NCBI GenBank assembly: GCA_037355855.1
Contig: CM074768.1
Coordinates: forward strand, 1 to 64,000
Direction of reading: 5' to 3'
DNA length: 64,000 nt
DNA from: Pseudo-nitzschia pungens
Lineage: Eukaryota; Bacillariophyta; Bacillariophyceae; Bacillariales; Bacillariaceae
Shown: one piece after another, positions 33,337 to 45,356 of the stretch
How the letters are laid out: each line of letters opens with the position of its first letter
Position numbering within the stretch: position 1 is the stretch's first letter
Notes under the pieces: model-generated
What the model was told of the DNA's origin: nothing
Seen by the model: only the letters and a program-made list of their open reading frames with translations
Databases searched by the model: none
Position numbers and translations under genes: made by a program

Positions 33337-34618
33337 TACGGATGTACGAAGTATGAATATGAACCTTACACGTACGGTACGTATCGCAATGAGAGTGAGG
33401 GTTTCGTCGCTACGAAGTAACCTTAAGATTACCCGTACTGCTACGGGTAAGGTTTACTTGTAATCTTACTTTGTATTCACTCTAGGGATTCACCGTCGTC
33501 CTTACAATCCGCCCGTCTGGTGTTGTGTTTCGTTTTTTGTTTCGAAGGCCATACGAATACGAATAGGAATACGAATACGAGTATTGGTGTTCGGGGGTGA
33601 ACGGGGTGGAGCGCAACGTTGCGCAGTCGAGTGGACTGAACAAAACTCGAATTAACGAACGAATCCATGCCTCGCATTCGCATCCGGATCGTTCCAGGAG
33701 CAATAAATACAGCGAGTCTCCAAGAATTGGATGTTGTGGGATGTTCTGTTACGTTGTGTCACGTTGTGTCACGTTGTGTTATACGTGTAGTATGTGATGT
33801 ACGAAGTAGGCAACAACGATATGGCGACATGCGCGGCATGAGGATCGAGTTGGATGACTCCTCTGCCGGATAACTTACCAGTCGATCCGAATTGGAGTTC
33901 GAAATCGAAATCGAAATCGAAATCGAAATCGAAATCGAAATCGAATCCGGATTCATATCGCATCCACAGTCGCTTTCTGTCGTTGCTTGGCGACAAGAAC
34001 AAGAACAAGAACAAGAACAAGAACAAAGATAACGACAGCGACAGCAGCAGCGACAGCAGCAGCGACAGCAGCAGCGACAGCAGCAGCGACAACACAACAC
34101 AACACAACACAACACAACAATCCACCGGAATGCGTCATCGCCTGGTTGAAGCAGAGCCCTGGCCCGCCAACGGTAACTCCAACCATGTCACTGTGACGGA
34201 TGCAGCTGTGCAGCAATTGCAGACGAATCTCATCGGCATTAGCATCGCCACTAGCATCGCCACTAGCATTAGCTTTATCGTTGGTAATTGGCAGCGAGAT
34301 CCGGTGCGACTAAACGTACGTATGCATTCAAACCACCAAGAAGATAGGAGCGATGCACCAATTGGATCACATGGGATCACATGGGATTGCATTGGATTGC
34401 ATTGGATTGGAAATAACAAACACAATAGGTGTCCACTGCGTGCGTGTGATTGCACCCTCTACGAATCGTTTACTACCAGAAAAACCGACGAAGCAATGAA
34501 ACTCAACAACTCGGGAGATTCAACGTCGTATTGGTGATCGTAGCAGTAGCAGTATGCGGTATGCGGTATGCGGACATGGACATGGACATGAAAATAGAAC
34601 GCGACGGCTCTTGCGACC
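33337..34618. other. Intergenic region with many microsatellites
   Basis: No convincing gene. Repeats include ATACGA-type (33550-33585), GTTGTGTCAC repeats (33748-33780), GAAATC (33898-33945), AACAAG (34001-34026), GACAGCAGCA (34033-34090), AACAC (34090-34120) and GCATCGCCACTA (34242-34270). The long open frames on both strands come from these repeats. Confidence 0.65.
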
Positions 34619-35762
34619 ATGACGATGGCTGCTTTTGCTGCTCCGATGGCGCCGATTGCGCCGACTGCGAGCGTAAATGCGAATGGGAATGCGAATGCGA
34701 ATGCGAATTTGAATTTGAATGCGAATTTGAATGTGAATGTGAATTTGAATTTGAATTTGAATTTGAATTTGAATTTGAATGTGAGTACGAGACGCAACCA
34801 CAACAGAAACTGGAGCACGAAGATGAACATAAATATGAACACGAACACGAGCAAGAGCAACAGCACGAACACAAACGCATTCTGCTGCCTTCTACTTCCA
34901 AAGCCTTTGCGGAAGGCTTTCGTACGGACGGCAGCGCCAACGACACCAATTTTACCAACATTGCGAGGCTCACGCCCTGTTCACGGCTCCGAACGGTACC
35001 TTATTGTGGAAGAGGTACGGTACAGGACTGCCACAACATCAACTTCCACAACACAACTACGAGTAGCACCAGGTATACAGACTGCCCATTGTCATGGACG
35101 AGCTCGAGTGGTCTTCCGCCTCGATCCGTGACGGGTCGTTTGTCCTCATCTCCAACACGGCCCTGTGCAATCACCTCTGGGGGATGCAGGTCGTGGCGTC
35201 TGCTGGCGACAGCGACAGCAGTAGCAGCATCGGCAGCGACAGAAACAGAAACAGGAACAGCAGCAACACCTCTTCGTTACCGTGGCAGGAACTTCTGGGA
35301 ACCACCAAGCTCCTCTACCGGTTGGCACTGGAGAACAGTGTTTCCTTTGTCCACGGCGTCGACAAGCTCTGCTACGTGGCTCTCTACAACGACCTCTCGC
35401 GCGCGTGCAAGTTACTGGACGGCTTTCGCAATGGGCACGACCGCGGAGGCTCCGGCTGCGAAATCGGCGAGTGCCAATCTCCGTCTCCGAAGGCGACCTG
35501 GTGCGACAGCATGCTGATCAAGGCCCTGTTCTGGTTGAGGGACAGCCGGCTCATCCATTCCTCCCGGCAACCACCAAACGCTGTCACTGCGACTGCGACT
35601 GCAACTGCAACTGCGACTGCGACTGCACCTGCACCTGCACCTGCACCTGCACCTGCTGCTGCTGCTGCTGCTGCTGCTTCGGAAACATCTGCAAACACCG
35701 CAATCGCATCTTCCATGGCAGAACACGCGAACGCAACGGAGAAATATGCATCACATGAGTAA
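34619..35762 (+). CDS. Probable two-exon hypothetical protein with weak TPR-like character
   Basis: Exons 34619-35014 and 35073-35762, joined across a 58-nt GTACGG...CAG intron in phase 0, give 361 residues. The split is supported because the 3' frame has an in-frame TAG just before the predicted acceptor, while the joined protein reads smoothly (ERYLIVEE into VYRLPIVMDELEWSS). The first exon starts in an Asn/Ala/Leu-rich microsatellite-derived tract, so its start is uncertain. The second exon contains DGSFVLISNTALCNHLW and TTKLLYRLALENS...YVALYNDLSRACKLL, reminiscent of the degenerate TPR-like helices common in diatom proteins, and ends in Ala/Thr/Pro repeats. Function unknown. Confidence 0.5.
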
Positions 35763-36029
35763 CATACCTGCATACCATCCCACCGACGGGGAGACAGACT
35801 AACCTTGCTTGGAGGCTTGCTCGACGAGAAGACTACCAGGTCGCTACCAAGTCGCGGATTTCCTCGATTCTGTTTCCAACCGAGTATCGCGAACCGAATG
35901 CGAACAAACGATGGATGTATTCGTGTGTCCTGCGTGGCGATTTCTTTATTGTTTATTTGGATGGAAGACTTGTTGTTGGGGTTGGGGTTGTTGGGGTTGA
36001 ACCCAGGTCGCTTTGCTTTTAGCACCCTA

Positions 36030-36200
36030 TAGCACCACCTTGGAAATAAGCCTGTTGCTAAGTCTGTTGCTAAGCCTGTTGCTAGTAAGCCTGCTGCTCA
36101 GCACACAGCCTTGTAGACATTTACTGTAGCCCTGGTACAGTTCTCTACACATGCACCTTAGTAGAATCTTCCATAGCATCTTAGGGAGGTGAATAATCAA
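36030..36200 (-). mobile_element. Fragment of the foldback family (copy A)
   Basis: AGCCTGTTGCTA repeats followed by CACAGCCTTGTAGACA, TAGCCCtGGTACAGTTC and CTTCCATAGCATCTTaGG match the right outer part of the 53320-54740 element and its flank (54650-54850). The following 36200-36520 is unique DNA rich in ACTAGTAGTAGT words. Confidence 0.65.
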
Positions 36201-36706
36201 CACACACAAGTGTGCTGTATCCTACAGGGTTAATGATGCTAGTACTGTCAGAGGGTACAAGTATGGCTCATGATGCATACAAGTTAAAAATGCTGTTTGT
36301 ACCATCACTAATAGCACCATCAATCACTGAGGATAGTACTACTACTGGTAATGCTGGTAGTAGTACTAGTAGTAGATCCATCCCTAGTACTACCACTTAA
36401 ACCCACCACATTGTGATTCTAGATCCATCCATACTAGAACTTAAATCCACCACATTATGATTCTACTACTAGATCATCCATCTCTAGCTAGTACTTCAAT
36501 CCACTACTAGTAATTTGATCAATTATGAAGATATTCACCATAGTTATGGTGCTGGTGATATCATCATGATGGAGGATACCCAATATAGTAATGTTACTAC
36601 TAGTACTAGTTGTAGGTCGCTGAGTAGGCAGGGATCCACCATAGTACCAGCACCAGCAGGCAGACGAGCTACATACCCCAGGTCCTCTAGGTAACACCAG
36701 TCTACA

Positions 36707-36982
36707 GGATGCTGGTGTGCAGTGCTGGTGTGCATGATGCTGGTGTGCAGGATGCTGGTGTGCACCAGGATGCTGCTGGTGTGCAGGATACTGTCCAGAA
36801 TGCTGTCCAGAATGCTGTCCAGAATGCTGTCCAGAATGCTGTCCAGAATGCTGTCCAGAATGCTGTCCAGAATGCTGTCCAGAATGCTGTCCAGAATGCT
36901 GTCCAGAATGCTGTCCAGAATGCTGTCCAGAATGCTGTCCAGAATGCTGTCCAGAATGCTGTCCAGAATGCTGTCCAGAATA
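36707..36982. repeat. Minisatellites: 15-bp and 12-bp units
   Basis: 36707-36788 has irregular GATGCTGGTGTGCAG units. It passes directly into about 16 perfect copies of TGTCCAGAATGC (36789-36980). A 12-bp unit keeps all frames open on both strands (Gly-Gln-His-Ser repeats on the minus strand), which explains the apparent ORFs. The perfect copies suggest a very recent expansion. Confidence 0.92.
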
Positions 36983-38838
36983 AACCTTACCCATTACGTA
37001 CGTTCTGATGCAACAAAAAGTGTTCTTGTACAAGTGTGTACGACAGGACGCCGTAAGAAAGACATTGCATGAAGGACCATAATATTATGACCACGTGATT
37101 ACTCTGATGAAGTAAGTTAACCTTACTCGTACCGTACGGTAAAACTTACGAAGTAAGGTTACTTCGTACCGGTAACAAAAATGAATATCATCACAGTGAG
37201 CTTTTGGGTTTGGCCTAACACAGTTTTGGTTCTCACCAGTGACATCTCATACATTCGCTTACCATACCGTAATACTACGTATTACAGTATATTATTGCCC
37301 TAATTGATTGGCATCAACCAATAGAACGAAATAGTGCTCGGCAATACGAGGTAATTACTGGTACTTGTACTGTAAGTGTAGAGTAACCTTATCGTATTTC
37401 GTACTGTTGTTCCTTCCACCGAACATACGGTAACTTACTGGTAAGATCACCTCCTACGGGTTGAGTCTGCAACATTTGTGCTGTTTCTCTTCCAAAATCA
37501 AAACGGAACTTTTTCTCTACCGGTACCTATGGTGACGTGGGGAACGCTTTTTGGAGAATTTTGATACCGGTATTGACGGAAATTGACCATAGCTGGTATG
37601 TCTTATCGTATTTACCGTATTTACCGCATCTGTCGCGTCAAAATAAAAAAGATTATATGCATTACAACGAAGAAAAATGAGTGGTGGTCAACAGATTAGA
37701 ACAAAGAAGACGAATACCAATTCTGAAGAACAAATTCCTTGTGTTGTATTCATGTCCAAGGAACATGGATAATAAACAAAAATAGAGTGAAGAACAACAC
37801 CTCATGAGAGCGTTTCTCACCATCTAGAAGACACGACACGCCATATAACACCAATGCGTAGTATTCGTACCGGTACTTGGGTTCATGTTCTGTTAGTGAA
37901 AACGAAAAACCTGTTCATAACGTAATAACGTAATTCATAACAAAATCTCGTTTGTACCAGTAAGAAAAAACAGGAATTTCATAGAGCACATCTTCCTTAC
38001 TCGCACCTCACAACCTTTCCCACTTCCCACGCCGAATGCCTCACCGATAATCCAGTACTATTGTACTTTGTACTTCGTATTTCGAAAGGACTGTGTTGCT
38101 GCCGTAATCTTGGATAACAAAGCAATCATTGTCCCGAGATTCGACGCAACACAACACTTAACCTTCAGAAACGGCAATTGATTGTTATTCGAAACGAGAA
38201 ACTGTATTAGTAGTTGATTTCTGAAGAAAAAAAATTCGGATACAATTCGGATCTATAGTCGATATTACCGTTCGCTATTACCATCCGATAGTCGATATCC
38301 GGGGGAACGAAACAATCGGACTACTTGAATGGAAAGTACGCTCACTGAATCCACTCGTTTTTGAGCACTAACATCAACTACAAGGATATCTACAAGAATA
38401 ACATGCAAAGTTGTTTCGCGTCGGGCAACTCTTTCTCGAGTGGTCACCGGAATCGATCCTACGCTGCTTAGATTGGAACAGAAGGAACAACTGTTGCGCT
38501 TTGTTTCGTATCGGTTGGATTTATCGCATCGGAGCAGACTCGATTACAGTGGATTGAGTTGGGTTGGACTGGGTTGGACTCGGTTGGACTCGATTCGATT
38601 CGATTCGATTCGATTTCATTTAATTTAATTTACTCATCTCTGTATTCTCAAGTTCACTTCAACTTCTTGTCCAACCAACCAACCAACCAACAAACAAACC
38701 AACTGACGGCACATGGAAGATTCAAGCATTTGATTCCAAAATCCACTCCGATCACTTACATAGCTTGAAGAATCTGTCGTTGTGCTGTGTGTGTTGTAAG
38801 CAGCATTCTGCATCGCATCGCATTGCACCACAACCTCC
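36983..38838. other. Intergenic region upstream of the bZIP gene
   Basis: No gene seen. 37100-37460 is rich in GGTTACTTCGTACCGG/ACCTTACTCG-type words. 38560-38625 has GTTGGACTCG and GATTC repeats. The 5' flank of the bZIP gene has CAACCAACCAACCAACAA at 38672-38700. Core promoter elements cannot be assigned with confidence. Confidence 0.55.
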
Positions 38839-40329
38839 ATGACGAATCCAAACTCCAACCCAGCCGATACCGTTTGCGATGTCGAATCAGGAGCAGAAAC
38901 AGAAAACAGGAGCGGAATGGAATTCGGATCGTCTGATGTGGATGCCGATGCGGATGCCGATGCGGATACCGATGCGGATACTGATCTCGACTTGGATTCG
39001 CAGATGCACGACAAAACGGACAGGGAAAATAACGAGAACCACAACCACAACGAACAGGATATCGCGGACGACGAAGAGTTTCAGTCTCATTCCTACCAAC
39101 AGGAAACTACAGAAGCAGCAATGGAGTCGTCATCTGCTGTCCACACAAGCCAAAACGCCGCCATTTCAAATCCAAACCCTACAAGTTCTACAGCTAACTC
39201 CACCGATAAAACTTCGACAACTTCCGACATTACCCGTGCGCGCCGCGAAAAACGTTTGGCAATGAACCGCCGATCGGCTCGGTCTCGCCGAAAACGCAAG
39301 AAGGTTCTGCTGGAAAGTCTCAACGCCCAGGTCCTCGACCTCACCCGCCGCCTCGCCGAATATGAAGAGCACCTCATCCCGGCGTTGAGGACCAAGGCCA
39401 GCAACCTACAGGTAGCTCTGAACCAATCCAACGCGGTCTTGTTCAACCTCTTGGCGGCCAACCAGTCTGCGAATGCGAATGCGACTGCGACTGCTACCAG
39501 GACTCTCCCACCAACTGCTGGAGCAGTGGCAGCCCTGGGAACTACCGCCGCGGATACCATGACAGCCCACTACCGAAATCAACAGCAACAGCAGCAGGAC
39601 CACCAACTCTATCAAAACGCCCTTTGGGGTGCACAGCTGCGAGCCCTGCTCCAGTCGCAAACCCAACCAGCAGCAGCAGCAGCAGCAGTCCCGACACAAT
39701 CGCTTCAGGAGCTTCTTCCCCTCCTCACGGGTCTCGATGTGGCGGCAGCGGTGGCAAAGGCAGCCAACCGCAGCGTGAATGCCAAAGCCCCGCCTCCCAC
39801 CGAGCCGAGTGTGAGTGCAATCCGTCCTCCGAGCGAACCCTCGCCTTCTTCTCCTACGGACGCTCTGAATGCTAAACAGCAACAACAGCAGCAACTGAAT
39901 GCCGCCCTGCTCACCGTCCTCGGGCAGCAGCACCACCACCACCACCACCACCAAGCGGCCCAAGCGGCCCAAGCGGCCCAAGCGCAGGCACAACAGCGGA
40001 TCACCCCAAGCGGACTGCCCATGCACACTACACCACCTGCGGTAGTGAATCTTCCAGCACCGCCTCCACCGCTGCGGTACGACCTGTCGTGGCAGGCATC
40101 CCTGCTCTCGCCGACGGCAAGTGCGGCAGCAACAACGGCTTCCCCGCAAGCAGCGCTGCTCTCACAACACCAACAAGAACAACACCAACAACCGCAGCTG
40201 ACCGTCGCAATCCATCAACAGCTTCGGTACCTACAGCAGGTCAAGCAGTTGCAACCCTATCCACAACAACAACAACAACAACAACAACAAGACGCATCCG
40301 CCAAGCCACCACAGCACAAACCCAAGTGA
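38839..40329 (+). CDS. bZIP transcription factor, 496 residues
   Basis: Single exon from ATG 38839 to TGA 40327-40329. The basic region begins at about residue 133 with the diagnostic NRRSARSRRKRKK (Asn143, Ser-Ala, Ser, Arg), directly followed by a leucine-rich coiled coil (about 154-190: LLESLNAQVLDLTRRLAEYE), so it should bind DNA as a dimer in the nucleus. The N-terminal 130 residues are acidic, with an Asp-Ala repeat, and may activate transcription. The C-terminal 300 residues are low-complexity: poly-Gln at several places, poly-His, QAA and Pro-rich tracts, typical of diatom transcription factors. No introns needed and no light-sensing PAS/LOV domain is visible, so it is not an aureochrome. 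Targets are unknown. Confidence 0.88.
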   Translation: MTNPNSNPADTVCDVESGAETENRSGMEFGSSDVDADADADADTDADTDLDLDSQMHDKTDRENNENHNHNEQDIADDEEFQSHSYQQETTEAAMESSSAVHTSQNAAISNPNPTSSTANSTDKTSTTSDITRARREKRLAMNRRSARSRRKRKKVLLESLNAQVLDLTRRLAEYEEHLIPALRTKASNLQVALNQSNAVLFNLLAANQSANANATATATRTLPPTAGAVAALGTTAADTMTAHYRNQQQQQQDHQLYQNALWGAQLRALLQSQTQPAAAAAAVPTQSLQELLPLLTGLDVAAAVAKAANRSVNAKAPPPTEPSVSAIRPPSEPSPSSPTDALNAKQQQQQQLNAALLTVLGQQHHHHHHHQAAQAAQAAQAQAQQRITPSGLPMHTTPPAVVNLPAPPPPLRYDLSWQASLLSPTASAAATTASPQAALLSQHQQEQHQQPQLTVAIHQQLRYLQQVKQLQPYPQQQQQQQQQDASAKPPQHKPK

Positions 40330-41636
40330 GTTGAGTAGAGTCAAACCCACCTTGTTCAATCCAATACTACAAGGGAGCGTACGGCTTTCAACGAATCTAT
40401 GTGTGGAATACTATCCAGGGAAACATCGTAACGAACTCCACATAGGACAATGAATGTTACAACCAACCCATCTAAATGCGATTTTCAACATTTTTGTAAC
40501 GGGAAAAGCAACCCACTGGCAACAAAACCACCGAAGAGTGAAGCGATAGACCCATTCAGAATACCAAAATGATTGAATATTGTTCTTCACAACAGTTCAA
40601 ACTACAAGGCAGGTATATGAAATAATGAATAAGATTGATTTTTGATTGAGTTATTACTATCTAAAGTTTAGGTATGTTAATGTAGAAGCGTTGACAGATT
40701 GTTTTCTAACGCAGAGTTGTAGGAGTACGGGTATTATCATTCCGGAAATGCTCCAACCAACAGGGAAACGGAGGGAATGATACTATTATACAGTACTCGT
40801 GATCGTACTCCTAGTCCAAGAATGAACATTATACTAACAATTACATCTTGGATACGATCGTGCATCATCTTACAAACTCCCTGCCCTAGGAGGGTCGGTC
40901 ATAGGTTTACCACTACCCATCGCCCATCATTCGTTCAGTTTTGTTTGTTGTATCTGTTTGTTATTGTTGTGACGGACTTTGTTGCGCTGTTGCTGGTGTT
41001 ATTTCGAACGGACGAATGTGTTGAAACTAGGAAGTAGTATGGAAGAGTACACAACAGCGGTTAGGGAACCATCGGTTGTGTGTTAGTTTGCATTTTGTTT
41101 CCTCGTACATGCCCGTTGGTAGGCGTTTGTTTTGCTTTCTATTTAACTATTGTATCAACCCATTGCGACAACTCTACACTGTTGCAAAAACGCAACAACG
41201 ACGAATGCGGTATATCAATGGGCCAGAGGTTGTGGGGTACGCTATGCTATGCAAAATGCTTTAGTCATGCATCTCCATAGCGATCGCCAGGAGCAGGCAT
41301 GATGAGTTGTTCGTGCCTTCTAGCAGCAGCCCAAACCGTGTTTTGGGGATTGGAATTGGAATCGTGATGGAGTTGGATTTATTCATTATTATTTGATGGC
41401 ACGTCACTCGTATTGTCTACGGCATCGTTGGCTTTGTTGGGTTTGCATCGCACAAATCGTCGCACGCAATTCACGGTAGCGCTATCGTGACAATCGCATG
41501 GGAAACAAACACCATCACAGCATTTTTAGAATAGTGTTGCCCAACTCGGAATACCGGTAAGATTACCTTACGGTATGAATATTTGGATACAAGTAAACCT
41601 TACTCCTGCGAATATTCATACCGACACTTTTTGTTT
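40330..41636. other. Intergenic region, nothing recognised
   Basis: AT-balanced unique sequence downstream of the bZIP gene. Short open frames (up to 86 codons) show no family features. A few TTACCGGTAAG-type words occur near 41550-41605. Confidence 0.55.
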
Positions 41637-41741
41637 TTACAAGCCGTATTCTGCTACGGAGAAATCTGCCAAGAGTCTCATTTTCTGGACACGTTTTCCG
41701 GAGAACATGAGAAATTCAAAGGTTCGCCAGATTTCTGATGC

Positions 41742-42074
41742 TGTCATATCTCCGGAAACCAGAGGTCGACCGAATATAAAAATAAAGTGATTGATAATCT
41801 TGTAAAATAAGAAATTATGATAAGAGTTATGATTTTGGAAACTAAGATAAAAATGAATGTTCTCTCGTACAACGTCGTGTTGTTTATCTTGATAAAGAGC
41901 AAACAGACATAGAGAAGCTTTGCAATATATATATTGCCATATATATAAAAAGGTCATAAGAACCTGAGTCACGGTCATAGGTCATTTGGTCATAGGACTT
42001 GAATAGAAACAGGGTTTGTTTCTTAATACATAAATAGATTGTTTCTTGTTGTCGTAGTTTCGGGATATACGACA
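41742..42074 (-). repeat. 3' LTR of the host gypsy element
   Basis: 333 bp, begins TGTCATATCTCCGG and ends TACGACA as read on the plus strand. Same length and apparently the same sequence as 52813-53145. Confidence 0.95.
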
Positions 42075-42118
42075 TTATCTTTCTTCTCGAGATAGATCTT
42101 GTTGAACTTGGAAAGATC

Positions 42119-44932
42119 TCATGGGGAATGATAAGGCTTGATACGTCTGAGATTAATCCGTTCAATGATATGCTCATTGCGAAGGAAAGATACAGTACCA
42201 TTGGTGTGGACTTGAGTGATGGTAAATGGGCCAATTGCTCTGGAACCAAGCGCATCAGTCTTGTAGTTGAAGATCATGATCTGATCACCAATGTTGTAGT
42301 CATGGTGTTTACGACGCTTGTTTTCTCTGAGCGCATTCTGATCAATAACAGATTGGCGTTTGGATCTGAGGAGTTTGATATCAGTGATGATAGGAATTGG
42401 AAGGAACATATCACGATGGAAGGCAATAGCTCCAGGTGAAACACCAAATGTTTTATGCACAGTGCATCTGACAGCAAATTGAGCAGAGGCAAAAACATTG
42501 TCAATGAGGTCAATAGCTTGTTGCAAATCCTGAGGAGGATTAGCATGAAGTTCAGTGCGCATGGCAGATTTCATAGTATCATGCACACGTTCCAAAACAG
42601 CATTGGCTTGAGGATTTTTGACTGTGGTTGGAACAGGCTTGATGTCAAGGTTAATAAGGTGAGATTGAAAATCAACATTGAGGTATTCAGAACCTTGATC
42701 AAAAATGCATCTGCTGGGTTTTGGATAGCGAGAAAGCCATGCATCGTTTAATGCATAGATGGACATTTTACCTGAGGGATTCATCTGTGGAGCACGTTTG
42801 ATTTCAAGGAGGTTAGTGCACATATCCATAATGGTGAAACCATTGAATTCAACATTCCCAATATTTGGAATATTGATGTTCCAGGGTCCAATAGTGTCGA
42901 TTGCAATAGTTTCCCATGGAATGGAGAGTTCTTCGCGAGTTGCAAGATGTCCATAAGAGATGTGGGCATTCTTGTGGCGTTGACAGGAATCACAGGTTTT
43001 ACAGTATGCTGCAACAGCATCCTTAAGACCCGGAGAATAAATAAGCATGGAGATGGTTCTGGTCAAACGTTCTGTGCCTGCATGACCAAGAACATGGTGA
43101 TACCAATTGATGGTGTTTTGAACAAGGGATTCGGGAAGAACAATCTTGGTTTGGTTGTTTTTGGTGTAGACCTTGAGTTCAGTGCCAGCGAAATCTTTGG
43201 TGGAATAATGCTTGGTGTTTTGAATGGTTGGATCTGCTGCTTGGGCTTTAGCAAGATCCTCAAAACGAAGAGGATATGCAGGAAGATCTGCAGGGTAATT
43301 GATAAAAAGATCAGCAATGGAAAGATCAGAAGTGTCAACCTTGGAGATTGGCTGAATGTTTGGATCTTTGGAATCTTTGGAATCTTGGGAAGGAGAAACA
43401 GAAGGCAAACCCTGCTCCTCCTCCAAGGGAAGGCGCGAGAGGGCATCAGCAAGGATGTTATCTTTGCCTTGGATGAACTTGAAAACAGGACTGAAGTCTT
43501 CAAGGAGCATGCGCCAGGTCATAATTCTGTTGGAATTGAGATTTTGACGAGTGAGGTTTTCATGGTCAGTGTAAACAAAAATAATTGCACCCCAAAGAAT
43601 AGTCCGGTATTCTTTGAAGACTTCCACAATGCAAAGCATTTCTTTGTCAATGGTTGGATATTTGAGTTGAGTGGAAGTGAGTTTCCTGGAGAAGCATGCA
43701 ACAATTTTACCATTTTGAATAATCACAGCACCAAGTTGATAATCGGAGGCATCAGTGTAGACATGATAAGGGAGATTAGGATCAGGATATGTGAGGAGAA
43801 TTTCCTCAGCAATCATGGTTTTGGCAGCTTTGAAGGCAGCAAGCAATTCAGGAGTTGGCTTGACCGGTCCACGGGCCTTTCCAGAGAGGGCAGTGAGAGG
43901 AGCCAAAATCTCAGCGCGCTTGCGCCAATGAGCCCGATAGAAATTAATCATGCCAATGAAGGATCGAAGGTCAGTGATAGTTGCAGGGAAAGCAAGCTTC
44001 AGGATTGGTTCAATCTTTTTAGGGTTTGGAAGGATACCAGTGGTGGTGATGATGTGACCAAGCCATGGTGCTCGTTGTTGGAACCAATGGCATTTGGCAG
44101 GTTTAACAGAAAAGTTGTTGGCTTGTAGGATGGACAAAACAGTGGAGACAGTTGTGCAGTGGGATTGAAAGTCGCTGGAGAAGATACCAATGTCATCAAT
44201 ATAGACTTCAACACTGTTGAGGTTGATAAAAAGGGATTCCATACAGCCTTGCGCCCAGCTTGGAGAGTTGAGGAAGCCCATTGGAAGTCTCAGCAATCTG
44301 AATTTGCCAAAAGGAGTGACAAGCACACAGAGCCAAGTGGAAGGCTCATCCAATTTGAAGGTATGGAATTGCATGCTGACATCAATAAGGGTGACATATT
44401 TGAACCCACGGCGGCGATGGAAGATATCTTGGATCTTGGGCAAAGGATAGTGGAGTTTCTTGGTGACTTTGTTAAGTTCACGAAAATCAGAAATGATTCT
44501 GCAGGAGCCATCCGGCTTGGGGACAACAAAAGTTGGCATACCCCATTCAGTTGCATAACATCTTTCAAGAATTCCAAGTTTCACTTGGCGAAGGAGTTCA
44601 GTTTTAACAGCGTCTTGTTGATGGATAGGGATACTGTAGGGCTGCTTGATATGATATGGTTTTGCACCCGGTTGGAGTTCAATGTGGAATTCCTTGTGGG
44701 GGAAAATTCCAAGTTCTCTATGAGAGAGACCTTCAAACAGAGGATGGTGTTTGGAGAGAATCTGAAGCAACTGGGATTGTTGGTCACTGGAAAGATGGGT
44801 TTGGTTGGAAACCAGTTCTTGCAAATCAGTTTTCTCATATTTGGTTGCACTATCAACGTAGGATTGAGAGGTTTGCGCGATGTAGGCTTCAGCAATGGAG
44901 TAGGGTTCATTGCTGATAATCTTTCGGACCAA
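42119..44932 (-). pseudogene. pol part of the host gypsy element (RT, RNase H, integrase), cut off from its start
   Basis: Reverse transcriptase with the VYIDDIG active site and LRLPMGFLNSP; RNase H with YTDASDYQLGA and VYTDHENL; integrase with an H-C zinc module (HHVLGHAG ... CKTCDSC) and catalytic AIDTIGPW, FDQGSEYL and NPQANAVLERVH; and a GPF module (AIGPFTITQVHTNGTV) at the C-terminus, no chromodomain seen. The enzyme domains look intact, with all key acidic residues. The frame lacks its own ATG because the plus-strand element has inserted between protease and RT, so no full gag-pol can be made from this copy. Confidence 0.93.
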
Positions 44933-44937
44933 GGTTT

Positions 44938-45217
44938 TGTCACATGGTGACGCGCACGACTAACCTACGACGGACGTACGGCCAGTCACGACTGATAATT
45001 AATTGTATCCCGTATGTGCTTGCATACTGAACGGACGTCAGGTGGATTATATGTTAATCGCGGATGGATAATATATGTATGAGCGATGATCGCGCAAGGG
45101 CGCAAGGCGAGACTCATCGCTCATTTCCCCCTCTTTAGAATTTCCATTCCCACGTTGTAAAATATTAATGAACACACAATTTTCATTCACTCGAATTTTC
45201 TACTCTAAAGTGTTACA
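44938..45217 (+). repeat. 5' LTR of the nested gypsy element
   Basis: 280 bp, TGTCACATGG ... AAGTGTTACA, same as 50351-50630. Confidence 0.96.
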
Positions 45218-45356
45218 CAGTAATTACTGTCCGCCTTAAGTAGGAACAGTAGAACTCAGTACTGAATTCATCACCAAATAATAAACATCCTTATCCTCAA
45301 CAACAGGGGTACCTTCTATCCCTGACAAGCAACTATCCAACCTTCAACCAGCCACG

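Noticed and set aside
36488..37033. Minus-strand ORF with Gly-Gln-His-Ser repeats
   Set aside because: Product of the 12-bp minisatellite; the same repeat is open in other frames too.
42947..44128. Plus-strand ORF of 393 codons opposite the host gypsy pol
   Set aside because: It is antisense to intact RT/RNase H/integrase motifs and has no domain of its own.
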